DNA of 32,207 nucleotides. It comes from an uncultured Rhodospirillales bacterium (GTDB taxonomy: Bacteria; Pseudomonadota; Alphaproteobacteria; Azospirillales; Azospirillaceae). The notes under the pieces were generated by a model that was not told the DNA's origin, made no database searches, and saw nothing but the letters and a program-made list of their open reading frames with translations. The translations under genes were made by a program, and so were the position numbers. The stretch covers positions 1-32,207 of the forward strand of contig CAIZDL010000043.1 in NCBI GenBank assembly GCA_903931735.1, given 5' to 3'. Shown here piece after piece: positions 16,882-25,593 of the stretch; position 1 is the first letter of the stretch; each line of letters opens with the position of its first letter.

Positions 16882-16960
16882 AGTGTTCCTACTCCGACGG
16901 ACCGTTCCGTTCCATCGGAGTCGGAGCTTTAGCTGGTGTGTTGATGGTGTGGTGAACACT
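16882..16960. repeat. Intergenic repeat element, copy B
   Basis: A 79-bp element is bounded by AGTGTTC (16882-16888) and GAACACT (16954-16960). Inside, ACTCCGACGGA (16891-16901) pairs with TCCATCGGAGT (16911-16921) with one G:U pair. It shares its first 28 bp with copy A at 8621 (one mismatch). The element overlaps the last codons of the minus-strand gene ending at 16929, so it contributes that protein's C-terminal residues. Confidence 0.7.
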
Positions 16961-17222
16961 CGCTGGCGGAAGGAGGGGCTTCGTGCGCTCCCCCTTCCGC
17001 CGGCCATGCGGCATAAGCGAACAGCCACACGGCCAGCAAATCCAGCCAAGGCACCAGGAGGGCCAAAATCCACAGCGGGCTACGTCCGGCTCGCGCCAGC
17101 ATCCAGCCACCAAGCGCCAGTTTTGCGGTGATCATGACGCCGACGATCAGGTTGGAGCTGAGCACATCGAGCTGCATCAGCACCGTGTAGGGCCAAATGT
17201 AGAGATCGAACAGAACGCTCAT
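16929..17222 (-). CDS. Small membrane protein, function unknown
   Basis: This encodes a 97-aa protein with two hydrophobic segments (about residues 22-42 and 50-70) and a hydrophilic, His-rich tail. Its ATG overlaps the TGA of the upstream gene (17219-17222), so it is translationally coupled to it. Its final residues are encoded by repeat copy B, which suggests that the repeat insertion changed the original C-terminus. I recognise no family. Confidence 0.6.
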   Translation of the reverse strand: MSVLFDLYIWPYTVLMQLDVLSSNLIVGVMITAKLALGGWMLARAGRSPLWILALLVPWLDLLAVWLFAYAAWPAEGGAHEAPPSASECSPHHQHTS

Positions 17223-17455
17223 GTCACGACTCTCCGTGCTTTGCGGATTGGCCGCGGTTGCCGGGCGATCAGCGGCCAGCGGGCGAGCGCCAGCACCGTC
17301 ACCACCACCAGCAAACCGATTACCGGCACGAACACCAACAGGGACAAAGCCGGTGTCAGGCCAACGCGCCGGAAAATGCGCCACAAGGGCCAGACCGCCG
17401 CCACGTTGAAAAGCAACACCCCGGCGCCGGGGCCAATTCCGATTATGTCCTGCAC
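17219..17455 (-). CDS. Small membrane protein, function unknown
   Basis: This encodes a 78-aa hydrophobic protein with two membrane segments (about 10-28 and 33-60) and a strongly basic C-terminus (RQPRPIRKARR). It starts with GTG at 17455, and no ATG is available in frame. The central PALSLLVFVPVIGLLVVVTVLALARWP stretch recalls small phospholipase-D-N-type or DUF805-like membrane proteins, but that is only a resemblance. It overlaps the next gene by ATGA, which forms a two-gene unit. Confidence 0.55.
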   Translation of the reverse strand: MQDIIGIGPGAGVLLFNVAAVWPLWRIFRRVGLTPALSLLVFVPVIGLLVVVTVLALARWPLIARQPRPIRKARRVVT

Positions 17456-17462
17456 TTTATTT

Positions 17463-17508
17463 CACCACTCGCATCGTGCCCGCATTCCACCACTCGCATC
17501 GTGCCCGC
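17463..17508. repeat. 21-bp direct repeat, two copies, 25-bp period
   Basis: CACCACTCGCATCGTGCCCG followed by C occurs identically at 17463-17483 and 17488-17508, separated by 4 nt. The repeats lie just upstream of the minus-strand gene starting at 17455, so they could be paired binding sites for a regulator. No further copy was noticed in the window. Confidence 0.8.
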
Positions 17509-17663
17509 CGAATCGCCCCACGCAGGTCCGCCTTTGCGATTTTTGCTCAATCACAGGCCTATGATTTCATCTTTTCCCGTGGATTTCCAGACCAGATCGC
17601 TCCCATGATGATCGGGTCGAACATGACGCGGTTGGGGCCGTTCGTCGAGCCGAAGGATGCGGG

Positions 17664-19790
17664 ATGGTTGCCAGCGCCACAACGTTGAAAGCACCGGAAG
17701 GACAGGCGATCGAGTGGCCCGGCCATGGGCTGTGGGCCGGGCTCGCAGCGCTGGCGGTGGCCCCGCTGGCAGTTGTTGCCCTTGAGGGGGTGCTTGGGGG
17801 TTGGCATCTGACGTGGCGTGAAATTTTGGTTGAGGCGGTGGCGATCTGGGTGGTTTTGGGCGCGTTTGCCTGGCCGGTGTTGGGGCTGGTGCGGCGGTTT
17901 CAGCGCTTGGCGGAGGTCTCGCGGGAGCGGGAACACCGGTTGTTGCGGATGGTGGAAGGGTTGCCGGCCGGCGCCGTTCATGTGGAGGGGGGGCAGATTT
18001 CCCTTAATCGCAAGGCCGAGGAGATCACGGGCTTTCATCGGGACGAGCTTACGACTCTGACCAGTTGGTTTGAGGCGCTCTACCCCGATCACAGCGAAAC
18101 GGTTCGGCGCATTTATTTTGCGGCCCTGGCAACCGGGTTCCGTCAGCCGATCGTGACGCCGTTGTTGCGCAAAGACGGCACCAAGCGTTCGATGGAGTTT
18201 GCGGTTTGTGGCGATGCCGACGAGGCGGTTTGGCTGCTGCACGACATTACCGACCGGCTGCTGGCCGAGCAGGAGTTGCGCACCTCCACCAGCCGGTTGA
18301 CGGCCCTGGTGCGCACCCTGCCCGATACCGTGTTTATTTTGGATGAGGATGGCCGCGCGGTTGAGGTCATTCGCCAGGACCGGGCGGTGCGGGAGGTGGC
18401 CCAGGGGATTGTGCTCGGCAAATTACTGAGCGACTTTTTACCGGCCAAGGGCGCCGAGGTTGTGCTGGCGGCGCTTCGTCACACCATCAAAACCGGGCTC
18501 AGCCATAGTGTCGAATACCGGATCGAGGGCGGTGCGGGTGGTTGCCTTTGGTATGAGGGGCGGACAGCGGCATTACCGTTCGATTTTGCGCCGCGCCCAG
18601 CGGTGTTGCTCAGTGTTCGCGATATCACCCCCCGGCGCCGGGTTGAAGATGCCCTTCGTGAGTCGGAGGCGCGGTATGCGTTGGCGGTGCACGGCGCCCG
18701 CGATGTGGTCTGGGATTGGACCCTCGACACCGACGAGGTGTTTTTCTCCGAAAATTGGCCGGGGCGGCTCGGCTATGATGAGGGCGAACTGCCGTCGGGC
18801 CGGGCTGGTTGGGACGCGACCATCTTGCCCGAGGACCGGGCGGCGGTGTGCGCCGTGATTGCCGCATCCAGGCGGGGGTGCGGTCCGACCTTGGAGGTTA
18901 GTTACCGGGCGGTGGCGAAATCAGGCGAGACGCGGTGGCAGTTGGCGCGCGGGCAGGTGTTGCGCGATCCCGATGGCGTGGCGCTTCGGCTTACCGGCAC
19001 TCTCACCGATATTACCGAGGCAAAAAAAGCCGAAGAGGAGTTGCTGAAGGCTAAAGAAATCGCCGAGCGGGCCAACGAGGCCAAATCGCAGTTTTTGGCC
19101 AATATGAGCCACGAGTTGCGCACCCCGCTTAACGCGATCATCGGCTTTTCCGAGATTCTCGCCCGGGAGGGCGACCGGCCGCTCAATCGGGAGCGGACAA
19201 TGGAATATGCTGGATATATTCTTTCCAGTGGCGTTCATTTACTTAATTTGATCAATGATCTTTTGGATATGTCGCGGCTCGATGCCGGATTGTATCAACT
19301 CCAGGAAGAAGATATCGATATCGCCCAGGTTTTCGATACCTGCCTTGCCGCCATCGATGTTAAGGCGGCGGAAGGCCGGGTTGGCCTTGTTTGTCGGCTT
19401 GATCCGAATATCGGGTTCATGATTTGGGGGGATCGGCGGGCGCTTCAGCAAGTTTTGCAAAATATTTTGTCCAACGCGGTAAAGTTTACGCCCGCCGCCG
19501 GCAGCGTTACCCTCGCGGGGGCCCGCACGCCGGATGGCGGCTTTGCGATCACGGTGGCGGATACCGGCATTGGCATTGAGCCCGGCGTTCTTGGCCGGGT
19601 GATGGAGCCCTTTCAGCAGGCCGACATGACCATTAGCCGCAAGTTCGATGGGTCTGGGCTGGGGCTGGCCATTGCCCGCAATTTGGTCTTGCTTCACGGC
19701 GGCGCGCTGACGCTGGCCAGCACGCCTGGGGCCGGCACCACCGCGACCATTACCTTGCCCCCGCACAGAGTGATCGAATTTCCCAGTTGA
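17664..19790 (+). CDS. Membrane PAS-domain sensor histidine kinase
   Basis: This encodes a 708-aa histidine kinase. Two membrane helices lie at about 24-46 and 53-75, with only a short loop between them. Three PAS-like domains follow (about 90-200, 210-330, 335-455; each ends near a D-I-T-D/P-R motif such as DITDRLLAEQ). The HisKA domain holds the phosphorylated H483 in SHELRTPLN, and the HATPase domain has the N-box (NILSNAVKF), G1 (DTGIGI), F-box and G2 (GSGLGLAIARNL). No receiver domain or adjacent response regulator is present, so its partner lies elsewhere. The signal is unknown; cytoplasmic PAS domains commonly sense redox or small ligands. A GAAGGATGCGGG site precedes the ATG. Confidence 0.9.
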   Translation: MVASATTLKAPEGQAIEWPGHGLWAGLAALAVAPLAVVALEGVLGGWHLTWREILVEAVAIWVVLGAFAWPVLGLVRRFQRLAEVSREREHRLLRMVEGLPAGAVHVEGGQISLNRKAEEITGFHRDELTTLTSWFEALYPDHSETVRRIYFAALATGFRQPIVTPLLRKDGTKRSMEFAVCGDADEAVWLLHDITDRLLAEQELRTSTSRLTALVRTLPDTVFILDEDGRAVEVIRQDRAVREVAQGIVLGKLLSDFLPAKGAEVVLAALRHTIKTGLSHSVEYRIEGGAGGCLWYEGRTAALPFDFAPRPAVLLSVRDITPRRRVEDALRESEARYALAVHGARDVVWDWTLDTDEVFFSENWPGRLGYDEGELPSGRAGWDATILPEDRAAVCAVIAASRRGCGPTLEVSYRAVAKSGETRWQLARGQVLRDPDGVALRLTGTLTDITEAKKAEEELLKAKEIAERANEAKSQFLANMSHELRTPLNAIIGFSEILAREGDRPLNRERTMEYAGYILSSGVHLLNLINDLLDMSRLDAGLYQLQEEDIDIAQVFDTCLAAIDVKAAEGRVGLVCRLDPNIGFMIWGDRRALQQVLQNILSNAVKFTPAAGSVTLAGARTPDGGFAITVADTGIGIEPGVLGRVMEPFQQADMTISRKFDGSGLGLAIARNLVLLHGGALTLASTPGAGTTATITLPPHRVIEFPS

Positions 19791-19829
19791 TAATTCGGGC
19801 GCGGCCGGGCTTTTGGAGAGACAGGACCC

Positions 19830-20723
19830 TTGATCAAAACACAGGTGGATGGTTCGGCCAGTGGCGCTCATGGGCGAGAAACCTCGGGCGCGATTATGTT
19901 GATGCTGGTCGCGATGGCGGTTTTCTCGGTCATGGACGGCGTTTCAAAAGGGTTGACGGGGCGATTGTCGCCGGTGGAAGTGAGCTGGGCGCGCTATTTC
20001 TTTGGGTTGCTGTTTATGGTCCCGGTTGTGCTGGTCCGGGGTGGGTTTGGCTTGCTCGAAACCCGGCGGGTGCTGCCCCAGGTGGCGCGCGGGGCGCTGT
20101 TGTTTGGCTCCAGCGTTCTTTTTATTACGGCGTTGCGCAGTTTGCCTATGGCAGACGCCGCCGCCGTGGGCTTTGTTGCCCCGCTGATGGTGACGGCGTT
20201 GTCGATTCCGTTGTTGGGCGAGCGGGTCGGCTCGGGCCGCTGGCTCGCGGTTTTGACCGGGTTTGGCGGCGTGCTGTTGGTGGTGCGGCCGGGGGGCGCG
20301 AGTTTTGAGGCCGCCTCGTTGTTGCCGGTCGCGTCGGCGGCGTGCTGGGCGGTGGCGTTGATCATCACCCGGCGGTTGGCCGCCACCGAGTCCGCCTTGA
20401 CTACGCTCCTCTACACCGGGCTTACCGGCCTTGCCCTTTCCACGCTGTTGTTGCCCGGTCTTTGGCGCGCTCCCGGTGGGGAGGATTGGCTGTTGATGGC
20501 GGTGGCGGGGGGTCTTTTTACCTTGGGCCAGTTTTTGGTGCTCAAAGCGTTTTTGGTCGCTCACGCCTCGGTGCTGGCGCCGTTCCAATACAGCCAGATC
20601 GTGTGGTCGACCGCGATTGGGCTGGTCTGCTTTGGCGCAATCCCCGATGGCTTCACCGCAGCCGGCGCCAGCGTGATCATTGGCAGCGGGCTCTATGTCT
20701 GGTGGCGCGAGCGCAAAGCCTAA
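19830..20723 (+). CDS. EamA/DMT-family transporter
   Basis: This encodes a 297-aa protein with about ten hydrophobic segments in two similar halves, the drug/metabolite transporter (EamA) fold. The first half contains VFSVMDGVSKGLTGRLSP and YFFGLLFMVPVVL, the second AACWAVALIITRRLA and VLAPFQYSQIVWS, typical of RhaT/EamA permeases. The substrate is unknown. The frame offers a TTG at 19830 just after AGGA; a later ATG at the first helix is also possible, so the start is uncertain. The stop overlaps the convergent hemerythrin stop by 3 nt. Confidence 0.85.
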   Translation: MIKTQVDGSASGAHGRETSGAIMLMLVAMAVFSVMDGVSKGLTGRLSPVEVSWARYFFGLLFMVPVVLVRGGFGLLETRRVLPQVARGALLFGSSVLFITALRSLPMADAAAVGFVAPLMVTALSIPLLGERVGSGRWLAVLTGFGGVLLVVRPGGASFEAASLLPVASAACWAVALIITRRLAATESALTTLLYTGLTGLALSTLLLPGLWRAPGGEDWLLMAVAGGLFTLGQFLVLKAFLVAHASVLAPFQYSQIVWSTAIGLVCFGAIPDGFTAAGASVIIGSGLYVWWRERKA

Positions 20724-21178
20724 TGCTCGACCCGGCCTCTCAACAAGTATCGCCCAAGTTGTTTGTCGGCGCTAAGAATATGGCCGCTGAGCCATTTGGC
20801 AAGGAAGCTCAGGAGAAACGCCGCAAGATCTGCCCCGATGGAAAGATGCTTATCAACATCTTCGACCTGCCGGATAAACGTATCGTGCATCGTTTTGTGG
20901 CGAGCGAAATCGGGGTAATCGACTTCGTGCATCAAAAGCTCTTCCCGCGCGAAGTGATAATGGGTGTAGTCGAGCAGATCGTCGAGGACCCAGCGCACGA
21001 TCGCGTCGCCCTTACCCGCGTTGACCGCCAGGGAAAACTCATTGAAAAGCGCGAGTAGCCGTTGATGATCGGAGTCGATACCGGCATTCCCGGTGGCGTA
21101 CTCATCTGTCCACTGGATGGCGTCCCAATGGGCTTCCATGTCGGCCAAAGGGGGCTTTGCCGTTGCCAGGGTTTGCAT
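20720..21178 (-). CDS. Bacteriohemerythrin, second copy
   Basis: This encodes a 152-aa hemerythrin with the complete di-iron ligand set: H38 (IDSDH), H75 and E79 (HFARE), H94 and H98 (HKTMH), H133 and D138 (GHILSAD). The start at 21178 has a GAAAGGCGA ribosome site; the frame stays open upstream without family similarity. It is only moderately similar to the copy at 13887, so this is not a recent duplication. A role in O2 binding or delivery is inferred from the family. It converges on the EamA gene. Confidence 0.92.
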   Translation of the reverse strand: MQTLATAKPPLADMEAHWDAIQWTDEYATGNAGIDSDHQRLLALFNEFSLAVNAGKGDAIVRWVLDDLLDYTHYHFAREELLMHEVDYPDFARHKTMHDTFIRQVEDVDKHLSIGADLAAFLLSFLAKWLSGHILSADKQLGRYLLRGRVEH

Positions 21179-21805
21179 TGCCAATCGCCTTTCAGGCTGG
21201 GAAGTGGCGAGCGGACACCGAACGCCATCACTATACGCCCCGGCCCCAAAACCGCAATGAACAGCCTCGCTAGCGACGAAATGCCTCATACGATTTTTCG
21301 CTGATGAGACCCCATCAGCGAAGCGGCCCATTTGCCGGCGCCAGCCCGCCGGCTTGGCTCCGCCGCATGGGCGGTGCGGTGGCGGTCGCCGCCGATACCA
21401 AATCTCGATCGGTTGCCCTCAGGGGGATTTGGTATAAGCACCGTCTTTGGTCAATTTCACACCGGAATTTTGCAGTTTAAGCGGGAAAATGGCTTTGCTA
21501 TGGTGCCGCAGTTTCGGGTTGGAGAGGTGGGTATTCGGCAGAGGAAGATCGGCTCATGGTGGACCTACGATAGATGTCTGGAATACCCCTATCCCACCGC
21601 TCCCACGCCTATCAGACGGCCCACCCCGCCCCAACCGCGGGCGCAGTTCGGATTGAGGGGCAAGTTGCCCGGGGGCACGCGGCTCAGGTGCAGGTGAGCA
21701 GCGCTCTGAGGGCTTCGGCCGCAGTGGATGCCGAGCGCCACAGCGCGGCAGCAAACGGCCCCCCGCCAAAGTCGGTCAACCCAAGTCTCGGAACCAAACT
21801 CGATA
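21179..21805. other. Long gene-poor region
   Basis: About 630 bp lie between the divergently placed hemerythrin start and the mnmA stop. It holds one clear inverted repeat (21395-21435) and one weak short reading frame (21574-21816). No tRNA-like cloverleaf, terminator or transposase remnant was seen. The length is unusual for this otherwise compact region. Confidence 0.5.
21395..21435. repeat. Perfect 10-bp inverted repeat, hairpin
   Basis: ATACCAAATC (21395-21404) and GATTTGGTAT (21426-21435) pair perfectly around a 21-nt loop. No T-run follows on either strand. This may be a short dispersed intergenic palindrome or a regulator site for the minus-strand hemerythrin gene, whose start lies about 220 bp away. 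Confidence 0.7.
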
Positions 21806-21816
21806 TCAGAGTATAA
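21574..21816 (+). CDS. Possible small protein, doubtful
   Basis: This is an 80-aa frame with no good ribosome site, overlapping the convergent mnmA 3' end by 11 nt. It is rich in Ala, Ser and Pro and ends [12 protein letters not shown]. That end faintly recalls the strand pattern of short alphaproteobacterial proteins with an N-P-x-L-G-hydrophobic motif, so this could be a truncated remnant. It could equally be chance. Confidence 0.2.
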   Translation: MSGIPLSHRSHAYQTAHPAPTAGAVRIEGQVARGHAAQVQVSSALRASAAVDAERHSAAANGPPPKSVNPSLGTKLDIRV

Positions 21817-22960
21817 GCTCTCGGCTCTGGGCGGTCGGTGCTGCGGGGCTGGAGATCCAGCCGCCACCGAGCACGCGGTCGCCCTGATAGGCGACACACG
21901 CTTGGCCGGGGGCGACGCCATATTGGGGTTCGGCGAAGATCACCTCGGCGCTGTTGGCTTTGGTGGCGCGAATAATGGCGGCAATCGCAGGTTGGGACGA
22001 GCGTAGTTTGACCGAAACCGCAAGCCCGGCGGCGGAAAGCGGGGCGCTGTCGAGCCAGTTGAGGCTGGTGAGGCTCACCTGGGAGCAGGCCAGCGCGGCC
22101 CGAGGCCCCACAATCACCTGCCGGTTGTGGGGATCGAGCCCGACCACAAACAACGGTTGGTTGGCCTCGCCGCGCCGGGCGCCCAGCCCCAGCCCTTTGC
22201 GCTGGCCGATGGTGTAATGAACAATGCCGGGGTGGCGCCCAAGGATGTGCCCGTCTTCGGCCACGATTTCCCCTGGCGCTGCTGCTTCGGGCCGGCGGGC
22301 GGTGACCAGTGCGGCATAAGAGCCTTCCGGGACGAAGCAAATATCCTGGCTGTCGGGCTTGGCCGCAACCCCGAGGTTATGGCGCGCGGCGAGCGCCCGG
22401 GTTTCCATCTTATCGAGTGCGCCGAGCGGAAAGCGCAGAAACGCCAGTTGCTCCCGCGTCGTCGCGAAGAGAAAATAGCTCTGGTCCCGGGCGGGCTCGG
22501 CCCCGCGATGCAGTTCAGGGCCGGAGCAACCAAGTATTTGGCGGGCATAATGCCCGGTGGCCATAGCATCGGCACCAAGATCGCGCGCTGTCGCAAGCAG
22601 ATCGTGAAACTTGATCTGCTGGTTACACCGAACGCACGGATTCGGTGTTTCGCCCCTAAGGTAGCTATCGACAAAATCCTCAATCACCACTTCGGTGAAG
22701 CGTTGCTCGTAGTCGAGCACATAATGAGGAATGCCGAGTCGTTCAGCGACCTGCGAAGCGTCGTAAATATCCTGGCCGGCGCAGCACGCGCCTTTGCGTC
22801 CGACCGCCAAGCCGTGGTCGTAAAGTTGGAGCGTGATGCCGATGACATCATAACCGTGCTCCACCAGCAGCGCCGCCGCCACCGAGGAGTCCACCCCGCC
22901 CGACATGGCCACCACAACACGCGTTGCCGCTGGCGACTTGTCGAATCCCAGTGCGTTCAT
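21806..22960 (-). CDS. mnmA: tRNA-specific 2-thiouridylase MnmA
   Basis: This encodes a 384-aa enzyme that thiolates U34 of tRNAs for Lys, Glu and Gln, using ATP and relayed sulfur. It has the pyrophosphatase loop [11 protein letters not shown] (about 19-29), the catalytic-Cys motif [12 protein letters not shown], the ATGHYAR motif, the second catalytic Cys in [11 protein letters not shown] and a C-terminal beta-barrel with GQRKGL. Length is normal. The ATG at 22960 is the natural start. Downstream it meets the gene-poor region; upstream is the DUF465 gene. Confidence 0.95.
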   Translation of the reverse strand: MNALGFDKSPAATRVVVAMSGGVDSSVAAALLVEHGYDVIGITLQLYDHGLAVGRKGACCAGQDIYDASQVAERLGIPHYVLDYEQRFTEVVIEDFVDSYLRGETPNPCVRCNQQIKFHDLLATARDLGADAMATGHYARQILGCSGPELHRGAEPARDQSYFLFATTREQLAFLRFPLGALDKMETRALAARHNLGVAAKPDSQDICFVPEGSYAALVTARRPEAAAPGEIVAEDGHILGRHPGIVHYTIGQRKGLGLGARRGEANQPLFVVGLDPHNRQVIVGPRAALACSQVSLTSLNWLDSAPLSAAGLAVSVKLRSSQPAIAAIIRATKANSAEVIFAEPQYGVAPGQACVAYQGDRVLGGGWISSPAAPTAQSRELIL

Positions 22961-23021
22961 GATGCTGACACGCGCCCGCTGCCCCGCCCGTTCCTTAGCT
23001 TACCTGTTGGGCCGGCTGGGG

Positions 23022-23195
23022 TTAGCGATCGGCGTAAATTTCCAACTCCCGCCGCAGGCTTCTGGCTTCCTGACGCAAGGCCGACAGTCGGGCCAAATCC
23101 GGGGCTGGGCGCTTTTGCTCGGCCGCGATCTGATCTTCCAACTGCCGCTCCTCCTGACGGACGATGCTGAACAGCGCATTTCGTAACATTGCCAT
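23022..23195 (-). CDS. DUF465 (YdcH-like) small protein
   Basis: This encodes a 57-aa, all-helical, charged protein. It opens MAMLRNALFSIVRQEERQL, and the core EDQIAAEQKRPAPDL is followed by a second amphipathic helix (RQEARSLRRELEIYADR). The helix-hairpin with the AEQ-x-RPAPD turn is typical of alphaproteobacterial DUF465 proteins, whose role is unknown. The ATG at 23195 is preceded by GGGAGG with good spacing, which supports a real gene despite its length. It lies between rph and mnmA on the same strand. Confidence 0.8.
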   Translation of the reverse strand: MAMLRNALFSIVRQEERQLEDQIAAEQKRPAPDLARLSALRQEARSLRRELEIYADR

Positions 23196-23319
23196 GATCA
23201 TCCTCCCAAGAACAACTTCGGAGGTTAAGTCAACACTGAGGCAATTTCAACACCAATCCGCATTATTTTCGGATAAAAAAGGGCTTAAATTTGCTGCATC
23301 GCAACAAATTAACCTACCG

Positions 23320-24060
<741 letters not shown>

Positions 24061-24111
24061 GATGTGATAATCCGGATGATGCTAACGGGCGCCGACCTTA
24101 GCCCGCACGCG

Positions 24112-24177
24112 CACAGCCGTCCAGCGCCGATACGCGCGGCCGTCCAGCGCCGATCCGCGCGGCGTTGGACGGCTGTG
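24112..24177. repeat. 17-bp hairpin stem containing a 23-bp tandem repeat
   Basis: Bases 24112-24128 pair with 24161-24177 (CACAGCCGTCCA / TGGACGGCTGTG plus five more pairs, one G:U). The left arm is part of a 23-bp unit (24117-24139) repeated at 24140-24162 with one mismatch. It lies between the transglycosylase stop and the rph start. No T-run follows on the minus strand, so if it ends transcripts it is not a classical intrinsic terminator. Confidence 0.7.
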
Positions 24178-24190
24178 GGGTAACCAAACT

Positions 24191-25159
24191 TTAGTGGTTG
24201 GGGTAGGCGACCGGAACGTACCAGCCCGGCGGCAGGGTTGGCCGATGCTCGGGCAGGCGTTGTGCGCCCGCAGGGTGAGTTGCCGGGTGTTGAACGGCGG
24301 CGGTCCGTGCCGGTTGGCGGTGTTCAGGCCGGGCCTGGGTCACCGGCGAGCGGCCGGGACGCGGCGCCAGATCGTCTTCATCGTCCTCGCCGCCACCATC
24401 AAGCACCATCGGCGCCGCCGTTGGCGTTGAGCGAATTGCGGTGGGGATTGAGCGAATTGCGGCGGGGATCGAGGGTGGACTCGGGGCCTGCGGTTCCAGG
24501 CTTGCCAGCTCCACCAGGGCTGGAGCGGGCGTTGCGGCAGGGGCCGCGACTGGGGGAAGCGCTGCCACCGCCGTTGGCCGACTCGGCGAAGGGCCATCGG
24601 GCAGGGTGCCATGAAGCCGGGGCGCGATCACTGCAACATAGTGCCGGGTTTCCGGCGGCAACGGCCGGTGCTTGCGCAGGCAGCTCTCATAGCGGCCGGG
24701 GCCGGCATTATAAGCGGCCAAAAATCCGGGCGACCCATAAAGGTCGTACATCTCGCGCAGATAGGCGGTGCCGGCGATGATATTGTCGTGGGCGTCGTAG
24801 GGGTCGGTGCCAAGCTTGTGGGCGGCGCGGAGATAGCCCCAGGTTGCCGGCATGAGCTGCATCAGGCCCATGGCGCCCTTGGGGCTGACGGCCCGGAGTC
24901 GGCCGCCGCTTTCCTGGCGCATGACCGCGTTAATCCAGGGAACGGGGATGTTGAAGCGCACCGAGGCTTCCCGGATCGACGCTTCCACCGTTGGCCGTTG
25001 CGCGGGGGTGGCGTCGGTGATCGGAGGCATTGCTGTGCCCGCGCACCCGCCGAGCAGCCCCGGTATGGCAACCACGGCCACGACAAAAAAGAAGCGCAGG
25101 CAGCCCCGGAAGACGAAGTGGTCACCCGGCAGCGGGTGCAGGCGATCCTTTTGCGTCAT
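24191..25159 (-). CDS. Lipoprotein lytic transglycosylase (SLT domain)
   Basis: This encodes a 322-aa peptidoglycan-cleaving enzyme. The N-terminal hydrophobic segment (about 21-38) ends in a lipobox LLGGC with C39, so it is probably an envelope lipoprotein. The SLT domain follows (about 60-185) with catalytic E83 in MRQESGG, then SPKGAMGLMQLMPATW and AAYNAGPGRYE. The C-terminal 130 residues are Ala/Pro-rich with a short internal repeat (IRSIPTAIRSTPTA) and an acidic patch (GGGEDDEDD), and look disordered. The start at 25159 was chosen for the lipoprotein signal; the frame continues to 25195. Such enzymes remodel the wall during growth or around envelope machines. Confidence 0.88.
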   Translation of the reverse strand: MTQKDRLHPLPGDHFVFRGCLRFFFVVAVVAIPGLLGGCAGTAMPPITDATPAQRPTVEASIREASVRFNIPVPWINAVMRQESGGRLRAVSPKGAMGLMQLMPATWGYLRAAHKLGTDPYDAHDNIIAGTAYLREMYDLYGSPGFLAAYNAGPGRYESCLRKHRPLPPETRHYVAVIAPRLHGTLPDGPSPSRPTAVAALPPVAAPAATPAPALVELASLEPQAPSPPSIPAAIRSIPTAIRSTPTAAPMVLDGGGEDDEDDLAPRPGRSPVTQARPEHRQPARTAAVQHPATHPAGAQRLPEHRPTLPPGWYVPVAYPNH

Positions 25160-25380
25160 CGTTTCCGCCCCCCTGTGTTTTCGCGAATATCTCAAACACT
25201 ATTAAAATGAACCAGTTGGCCCAGTCACTTCATAAGCGCTCAGAGGATAACCGTATAACATCGCCCCTGTATAGCAAAATTTTGATCGGTCACGCGACTT
25301 TTTTGCCGCCCCGGCTCGGGCTGATCGTCGCAGCCAGCCGAGTGCCGTAACCCTCTTGAAAACAAGGAAGATATCGTAGA

Positions 25381-25394
25381 GGTATTATAATACC
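25381..25394. promoter_or_regulatory. Perfect 14-bp palindrome GGTATTATAATACC
   Basis: A perfectly symmetric, AT-rich palindrome stands in GC-rich surroundings 37 bp upstream of the predicted -35 box. It has the form of a dimeric regulator operator, or an upstream promoter element. The binding factor is unknown. Confidence 0.5.
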
Positions 25395-25430
25395 GCGCGC
25401 CAACACTTTGTCACCTCGACGTATTTCCGG

Positions 25431-25459
25431 TTGACAGGAACGAGGGCTGGCTTTAGAAA
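25431..25459 (+). promoter_or_regulatory. Predicted sigma-70 promoter of rplM-rpsI
   Basis: TTGACA at 25431-25436 is followed by a 17-nt spacer and TAGAAA at 25454-25459. The -35 box is perfect and the -10 box matches 4 of 6. It is correctly oriented for rplM, 135 nt upstream of its ATG. Confidence 0.55.
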
Positions 25460-25522
25460 GCCGGTCTCTATCTGGACGGGTTTGGGTGCGGCTGCGCCGT
25501 CGGGACGATACGGTTTCTGGGG

Positions 25523-25549
25523 AATCATACCGCTGGGAAATCATACCGC
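25523..25549 (+). repeat. Direct repeat AATCATACCGC in rplM leader
   Basis: AATCATACCGC occurs at 25523-25533 and 25539-25549, a 16-bp period, within the untranslated leader of rplM. L13 represses its own operon in other bacteria through the leader, so a role in autoregulation is conceivable but is not shown by the sequence. Confidence 0.5.
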
Positions 25550-25593
25550 CGGACAAACACACCGTCTAAGAAACGCACTGTCGAGAGCTAACG

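Larger units (their letters stand above)
25160..25593. other. Intergenic region upstream of rplM
   Basis: This 434-bp region lies between divergent genes. It contains a perfect palindrome (25381-25394), a likely sigma-70 promoter (25431-25459) and a short direct repeat in the mRNA leader (25523-25549). The leader of rplM would be about 130 nt long. No other coding frame is convincing. Confidence 0.6.

Noticed and set aside
22127-23170. 347-aa plus-strand frame opposite mnmA
   Set aside because: It is fully antisense to a clear MnmA and the DUF465 gene; open only because of GC-rich codon bias.
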